64,000 nt of DNA from Nemertoderma westbladi (Eukaryota; Xenacoelomorpha; Nemertodermatida; Nemertodermatidae): contig JAUCBJ010006988.1 in the NCBI GenBank assembly GCA_032718475.1, positions 146,075 through 210,074 of the forward strand, in the 5' to 3' direction. Shown one piece after another: positions 58,497-64,000 of the stretch. The position numbers were made by a program, and so were the translations under genes. Every line of letters begins with the position of its first letter. Position 1 is the first letter of the stretch. The notes under the pieces were generated by a model. The model was not told the DNA's origin. It made no database searches and worked only from the letters and a program-made list of their open reading frames with translations.

Positions 58497-59441
58497 GGAG
58501 TGGAGCCCCAGTGGGGGAAGGAACGGCTGATGAAACGAACATATGTGTGACCAGTAAACATCCACTGGGAAGCAGCACCGAAAACTTGCGCCAATCACGT
58601 TTCTGCATTGAAGTATTGGTATGGCTGTATGTTATGACGGATTGTTGAATGTCTAGGTACGCCCTACAAGTAATAATGACAGGGTTTTAATGTGGTTCAT
58701 GTTAAGGTTAGGATAAAGGTTCGTATTATGCGGTCAGACAATTTTAATGATAGGGGTTTTCTCAACAATTTACATTTATTATATTTGCCGGCTTCTCTGT
58801 TTATTGCATTTCTACTAAGTATATTCTGGCACACGAACAACAAGAAACTTGTCTCAATTTGTAATATTTACGAACATGTATGAAACGCCAATTTTGTTAT
58901 AAAATATTCACATGCGCCAGAAGCTAAATATGTTAACAATTTGCCAATGTGGTTACTACAAGTCGACATATCGTCAGGGTATATGTAAAACGGTCTCAAT
59001 ACGCCCAGAGTAATGTTATGATTCAGTTTTGCAGATAGGGGGGGGAACTGGACGCAATAAAATTTCATCCCTCTCCAGGGGAAATTCGACGCAAATAACA
59101 GCTAATTTACTCTCCAAAAGAAAACTGTAAGCTTTTCTATTTTGTTTAGTTTATTGTTTTGGTTAAAATAACGTTTCACTGTAACCTGCTCCTTTCCCTA
59201 AATTGAGAATTTAACATTGAGGCGGGATATTAATTCGCCAAGGCGGGTTTTGCTTCCATTTCCCCCCCCCCCCCCCCCTTTTTCGTTATCGCTGTTATGG
59301 TTTCATGTAAGGGTTCTGTTTCAAGATACAATTATGATTCGGGTAGTGCTTTAGATCTCTCAAGGTCACAGTGAGGTAAAAATGATACCGATATGGTTTT
59401 ATCCATGATTTAGTTATGGTCCATGTTATGGTTCAGATTAA
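58497..59441. repeat. Segmental repeat unit A, left part
   Basis: Starts with GAGTGGAGCCCCAGTGGGGG then AAGGAACGGCTGATG and matches unit B (from about 60797) through GTTATGGTTCAGATTA. It is interrupted by the short MITE (59038-59278), absent from units B and C. Similarity ends exactly at TTAA (59438-59441). Confidence 0.75.
59038..59278. mobile_element. G/C-run-ended MITE, short form
   Basis: A G run plus AACTGGACGCAATAAAA at the left and TGCTTCCATTT plus 17 C at the right. The interior GTAACCTGCTCCTTTCCC is the inverse of the block at 51.4-51.7 kb. Units B and C read CAGTTTTGCGTTATCG where unit A carries this insert, so the insertion is directly visible. Confidence 0.8.
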
Positions 59442-60214
59442 CCCTTTGCGTACCAATACTTAAAAAAGGCGGCACACTTCCTCAATTTTCATTCTAAATA
59501 ATTCAGGACCATGCTCCTAAAGGCGGCAGTGTGCGCCTTTATATAATTATAACTTCACCCCCGGGCGGCAGGGTGCCGCCTTTATTTAAATGCTCTTATA
59601 ACTTTCTTATAACTATTGAGGAAGAAAAATGGAGTTCATATTCGTGATGGGCGGCAGGAAAAACTGGTCTAGAAAAGTTAATTTAATTTTGCTTGAAGGG
59701 ATTCCTATTGGTTTGAGGGTAATATATTACATTACATAATTTATGCAATTTAATTTCAATTTAACCCATAATATTCTTACAATTGATTAAGGCGGCATTG
59801 TGCCGCCCATGGGGTTCAAATGAAGGATTTAAAAATTCAGAAAATGGTTAAAGGCGATAGTTACATATTTTTCGTTGAGTCGGAGAATTGTCTCGCTCTC
59901 GTTAAAGTTGTACGTGAGTTTAATTTCGTTTAATATTAAATTGTAATGTACATAGTTAAATCTTTATCGTTGAGTCGTACTATTCTCACGTTCTCGGTAA
60001 AGTTGTACGTAGTGTAATTACGTTTTATATTGGTTTTAGGTTAGCATAGTGTAATATTGTATTTGTAACCAAGTAACATAAAGGACCCCCTTGGAAATAA
60101 GCAGCAAAGCTTTAGGGGTAAACCTATAGGCTACAGTATGTTGGACAATACCTATATGCATTATTTGGTGCATCTGTTATTGATTTTTACATGTATAAAT
60201 AAATCTATCCATTT
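59442..60214. other. Region with GGCGGCA hairpins, possible piggyBac-like terminus
   Basis: Begins CCCTTTGCGTACC right after TTAA, the form of many piggyBac-like ends. Four to five copies of GGCGGCA paired with TGCCGCC or close variants (59466, 59520, 59562, 59640, 59792) form hairpins. No matching right end (CAAAGGGTTAA) was found, and there is no transposase ORF. Confidence 0.45.
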
Positions 60215-60460
60215 GTCTTATTCATTTGTTTTATATGGGACGCCAATTTAGATGTAAAAGGTTTACAATGTGCCAACTATAAATATGTGAACAATTTGCT
60301 AATTTCGTGAATAAAAGACTACATAACGCCAGTATGTATGTAAAATAGTTCTATTTCGCCAAAAGTGACGATAGACAATATGATCTTATTGTGTGGTTCT
60401 GCTTAGGTTCTGGATACGACATGGTTCATTGTGTGTCTTTGAGGGATGATTCTGTTTTGC
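60215..60460. repeat. Segmental repeat unit A, right part
   Basis: CCAATTTAGATGTAAAA through GGTTCTGGATACGACATGG, matching the right end of unit B (62163-62420). The LINE segment of unit B is missing here. Confidence 0.65.
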
Positions 60461-60464
60461 GTTA

Positions 60465-60568
60465 TAAAGTAAAGTAAAGTAACGTAAAAGTAAATTTTCT
60501 ATGTGAGGATCGAACCCACGACCTACGGGAGATGTGAATTCAATGCAACCACTACACCAAGGTGGAAC
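60465..60568 (-). mobile_element. Short tRNA-derived SINE
   Basis: On the minus strand: CCTTGGTGTAGTGGTTGCAT (A-box region) and GTCGTGGGTTCGATCCTCAC (B box), then a (TTTAC)n-like tail at 60465-60488. It is a tRNA-like head with a simple tail, so a SINE and not a tRNA gene: the acceptor stem does not pair. Confidence 0.65.
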
Positions 60569-60796
60569 CTAATCTGGTTGAGTATTTTAGTCAGCACAGA
60601 CTCGTCTTCATTACAACTATCATTGCACTCGTTCAATAAGCCTGCGTTCACCAAAATAAATGGGCTGGTCCAGACCGACCCCAATAAGCTAAACTTGGTG
60701 AATGCAATCACTGATCAACTGACGGCAGCCATCTGATCGGTAGGTTTCTCCTCACGATTGAAGACATTCTCAAGAGGCAGGCCAAGAGATGACATT
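60569..60796 (+). other. Short unique segment with a coding-like stretch
   Basis: One plus-strand frame reads PAFTKINGLVQTDPNKLNLV then NAITDQLTAAI up to a TGA at 60734. It resembles a fragment of a real protein, but I cannot name a family. The start is inside the SINE, so it is not a gene as such. Confidence 0.25.
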
Positions 60797-62449
60797 AAGA
60801 GTGGAGCCCCAAAAGGGATGGAACGGCTGATGAAACGAACATATGTGTGAACAGTAAACATCCACTGGGAAGCAGCACCGAAAACTTGCGCCAATCACGT
60901 TTCAGCATTCAAGTATTGGTATGGGTGTATGGTATGACGGACTGTTCAATGTCTAGGTACGCCCTACAAGTAATAATGACAAGGTTTTAATGTGGTTCAT
61001 GTTAAGGTTAGGATAAAGGTTCGTATTATGCGGTCAGACAATTTTAATGATAGGGGTTTTTATTATATTTATTATATTTTCCGGCTTCTCTGTTTATTGC
61101 ATTTCTACTAAGTATATTCTGGCACACAAACAACAAAAAACTTGTCTCAATTTGTAATATTTACGAACATGTAATGAAACGCCAATTTTGTTATAAAATG
61201 TTCGGCATGCGCCAGATGCTAAATATGTAAACAATTTGCCCATGAGGTTATTAAAGTCTACATATCGCCAGGTTATACAGTATGTAAAATGGTTTCAATA
61301 CCCCCAGAGTAAGGGTATGGTTCAGTTTTGCGTTATCGTTGTTATGGTTTCATGTAAGGGTTCTTTTTCAAGATATGATTATGATTCGGGTAAGTTTTTA
61401 GATCTCTCAAGATCACAGTGCAGGTAATGATACCGGTATGGTTTTGTTATGGTCCATGTTATGGTTCAGATTAAGGTTTGGGTATTGGTTCAGATTATGT
61501 AAATGATGTGGCGTTCTAAACAAATTACTGTACGCTGGGCATTCCTAAATATTACCCGCAGAATTCTGCTCAGTGAATTTTTTGGTTTCTGACATATAAA
61601 AAATACTACTACTACTACTACAAGGTCGAGCGAACTCGGACAGTGGAAATGAGATCCTTCCAGGCTTCCCGATTCTCCATAGTTGTAGAATTTAGTTTCT
61701 CCCAAGTTTAGAATCCTTTTCAAGTTTATCTATATACAGTATGTTATGGATGGTCGACAACGACTACGCTTTCCATGAGTTGGTTGCCAGAGAAGTAGAT
61801 CTGGTATGACCTCGTCTTTACTTCGCCAGCAGTGCCCACTGAATCTTAATCTGTGTTCACGGAGGGTGGTTGATACAGGTGGTATTGTACCATAAAGCTC
61901 GGCGTTTGTCATGTGTTGTCTCCAGCTGATGTTTAGCGATGTCGTTGGCAGTCTTAAGTCTTGTGTAGCAACCATCAATTCGTTGTTCAAGTGATTTGGG
62001 AGCTACCCAAGCCTTTGCTTTCCTAACTTCTATGTCCTTTTTGCTACTCTCTATCCATGATCCAAGGTACTGGAAGTCGTCGACCTTCCTTAGTTGATTA
62101 TTATCAATGGTTGTCTAGTTTCCATCAACATTAAAGTGTAAAAATATCATTCAAAATATAAAAAATAACATGTCTTATTAATTTGTTTATATGGGAATTT
62201 GAATTGAAACGCCAATTTAGATGTAAAATGTTTACTATGTGCCAACTATAAATATGCCAATGTGAACAATTTGCCAATTTTGTGAATAAAAGACTACATA
62301 ACGCCAGTATCTACGTAAAATGGTTTTAATTCGACAAAAATTGTCGATAGCCAATATGTTCTTATTGTGTGGTTCTGTTTAGGTTCTGGATACGACATGG
62401 TTCATTGCCGTATTTTGTCTTGGGGAAATGGTTCCGCTTTGCATGATAC
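60797..62449. repeat. Segmental repeat unit B
   Basis: About 1.65 kb, nearly identical to unit C (from 62450). Both hold the same antisense LINE 3' end. Confidence 0.85.
61500..62117 (-). pseudogene. LINE reverse transcriptase C-terminus relic, unit B
   Basis: Minus-strand: DDFQYLGSWIESSKKDIEVR (from about 62090), then LNISWRQHMTNAELYGTIPP and TLREHRLRFSGHCWRSKDEV. The LRFSGH ending is typical of RTE-like LINE reverse transcriptases. A stop interrupts near 61990. A (TAG)n tail lies at 61605-61621. 5' truncated and inactive. Confidence 0.8.
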
Positions 62450-64000
62450 GAAAATATGTGTGACCAGTAAACATCCACTGGGAAGCAGCACCGAAAACTT
62501 GCGCCAATCACGTTTCTGCATTGAAGTATTGGTATGGCTGTATGGTATGACGGGCTGTTGAATGTCTAGGTACGCCCTACAAGTAATAATGACAAGGTTT
62601 TAATGTAGTTCATGTTAAGGTTAGGATAAAGGTTCGGGTTATGTGGTCAGACAATTTTAATGATAGGGGTTTTTATTATATTTATTAGATATATTATATT
62701 TTCCGGCTTCTCTGTTTATTGCATTTCTACTAAGTATATTCTGGCACACAAACAACAAAAAACTTGTCTCAATTTGTAATATTTACGAACATGTAATGAA
62801 ACGCCAATTTTGTTATAAAATGTTCGGCATGCGCCAGATGCTAAATATGTAAACAATTTGCCAATGAGGTTATTAAAAGTCTACATATCGCCAGCTTATA
62901 CAGTATGTAAAATGGTTTCAATACCCCCAGAGTAAGGGTATGGTTCAGTTTTGCGTTATCGTTGTTATGGTTTCATGTAAGGGTTCTTTTTCAAGATATG
63001 ATTATGATTCGGGTAAGTTTTTAGATCTCTCAAGATCACAGTGCAGGTAATGATACCGGTATGGTTTTGTTATGGTCCATGTTATGGTTCAGATTAAGGT
63101 TTGGGTATTGGTTCAGATTATGTAAATGATGTGGCGTTCTAAACAAATTACTGTACGCTGGGCATTCCTAAATATTACCCGCATAATTCTGCTCAGTGAA
63201 TTTTTTGGTTTCTGACATATAAAAAATACTACTACTACTACTACTACAAGGTCGAGCGAACTCGGACAGTGGAAATGAGATCCTTCCAGGCTTCCCGATT
63301 CTCCATAGTTGTAGAATTTAGTTTCTCCCAAGTTTAGAATCCTTTTCAAGTTTATCTATATACAGTATGTTATGGATGGTCGACAACGACTACGCTTTCC
63401 ATGAGTTGGTTGCCAGAGAAGTAGATCTGGTATGACCTCGTCTTTACTTCGCCAGCAGTGCCCACTGAATCTTAATCTGTGTTCACGGAGGGTGGTTGAT
63501 ACAGGTGGTATTGTACCATAAAGCTCGGCGTTTGTCATGTGTTGTCTCCAGCTGATGTTTAGCGATGTCCTTGGTAGTCTTAAGTCTTGTGTAGCAACCA
63601 TCAATTCGTTGTTCAAGTGATTTGGGAGCTACCCAAGCCTTTGCTTTCCTAACTTCTATGTCCTTTTTGCTACTCTCTATCCATGATCCAAGGTACTGGA
63701 AGTCGTCGACCTTCCTTAATTGATTATTATCAATGGTTGTCAAGTTTCCATCAACATTAAAGTGTAAAAATATTATTCAAAATATAAAAAATAACATGTC
63801 TTATTAATTTGTTTTATATGGGAATTTGAATTGAAACGCCAATTTAGATGTAAAATGTTTACTATGTGCCAACTATAAATATGCCAATGTGAACAATTTG
63901 CCAATTTTGTGAATAAAAGACTACATAACGCCAGTATCTACGTAAAATGGTTTTAATTCGACAAAAATTGTCGATAGCCAATATGTTCTTATTGTGTGGT
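62450..64000. repeat. Segmental repeat unit C (runs off the window)
   Basis: Direct repeat of unit B about 1.62-1.64 kb further on. It has the same junctions, including the LINE fragment, with few differences such as one or two extra CTA steps in the microsatellite. Confidence 0.85.
63136..63745 (-). pseudogene. LINE reverse transcriptase C-terminus relic, unit C
   Basis: Second copy of the unit B relic. Here the stretch LRKVDDFQYLGSWIESSKKD to RRALWYNTTCINHPP is open (63743-63483), overlapping the frame 63616-63356 with LRFSGHCWRSKDEV. The frame change between them shows decay that predates the segmental duplication. Confidence 0.8.

Noticed and set aside
60500-60566. tRNA gene on the minus strand
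   Set aside because: No pairing acceptor stem; followed by a simple (TTTAC)-like tail, so a SINE.

Overview
This is animal nuclear DNA, dominated by mobile and satellite sequence. Evidence for an invertebrate metazoan comes from two BEL/Pao LTR retrotransposons, RTE/CR1-type LINE fragments, tRNA-derived SINEs, a two-exon cyclin C gene, a 7SL (SRP) RNA gene and a type II membrane protein with a fibrinogen-related domain. The many GTAGGCCTA and ACCGGTA words and the fibrinogen-domain gene would suit a marine invertebrate, possibly a deuterostome, but I cannot name a taxon from sequence alone.

Layout. 1-1.13 kb: C-rich minisatellite (CCCACCCACCTAAGCAC type). 2.05-14.85 kb: BEL/Pao copy 1, with its 5' LTR, a 2.7 kb leader containing a 290-bp triplication, a decayed gag-pol and a conserved 3' noncoding block; no 3' LTR is present. 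15.1-16.4 kb: a SINE, a degenerate GTACCAC repeat and a LINE 3' end. 16.57-21.69 kb: about 5.1 kb of a 21-bp satellite. 21.67-23.17 kb (minus): cyclin C, whose stop codon lies in the last satellite unit. 23.73-24.02 kb: 7SL RNA. 24.2-27.9 kb: mostly AT-rich unique DNA with a dispersed repeat. 27.89-29.39 kb: 35-bp satellite. 30.7-31.8 kb: antisense LINE reverse transcriptase relic. 32.50-54.84 kb: BEL/Pao copy 2, complete with both LTRs and a 5-bp target duplication AGGCC. 55.4-56.4 kb (minus): membrane-anchored fibrinogen-domain protein. 57.4-58.2 kb: two short ORFs, probably exons of one Tudor-like protein. 58.5-64 kb: about 1.6-kb segmental tandem repeats carrying antisense LINE 3' ends, MITEs and a SINE.

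The most unusual item is copy 2. Its LTR ends, target duplication and homology to copy 1 show that a 4.2-kb coding block (45.3-49.5 kb), placed after pol where env would sit, belongs to the element. That block is not an obvious env. It ends in two CCHC-like zinc knuckles and a Lys/Arg-rich tail, so it looks like a second gag-like polyprotein added to an otherwise ordinary BEL gag-pol. I do not recognise its family. The 3' LTR was later hit by two nested insertions. One is a 1.52-kb TTAA-flanked element with 18-bp perfect terminal inverted repeats. The other is a 2.6-kb composite carrying an unidentified ORF.

Ordinary host genes are few: cyclin C, 7SL RNA, the fibrinogen-domain protein and perhaps the Tudor-like gene. 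Repeat coordinates are by-eye estimates. Frame breaks in the retroelements may be real decay or partly assembly indels.
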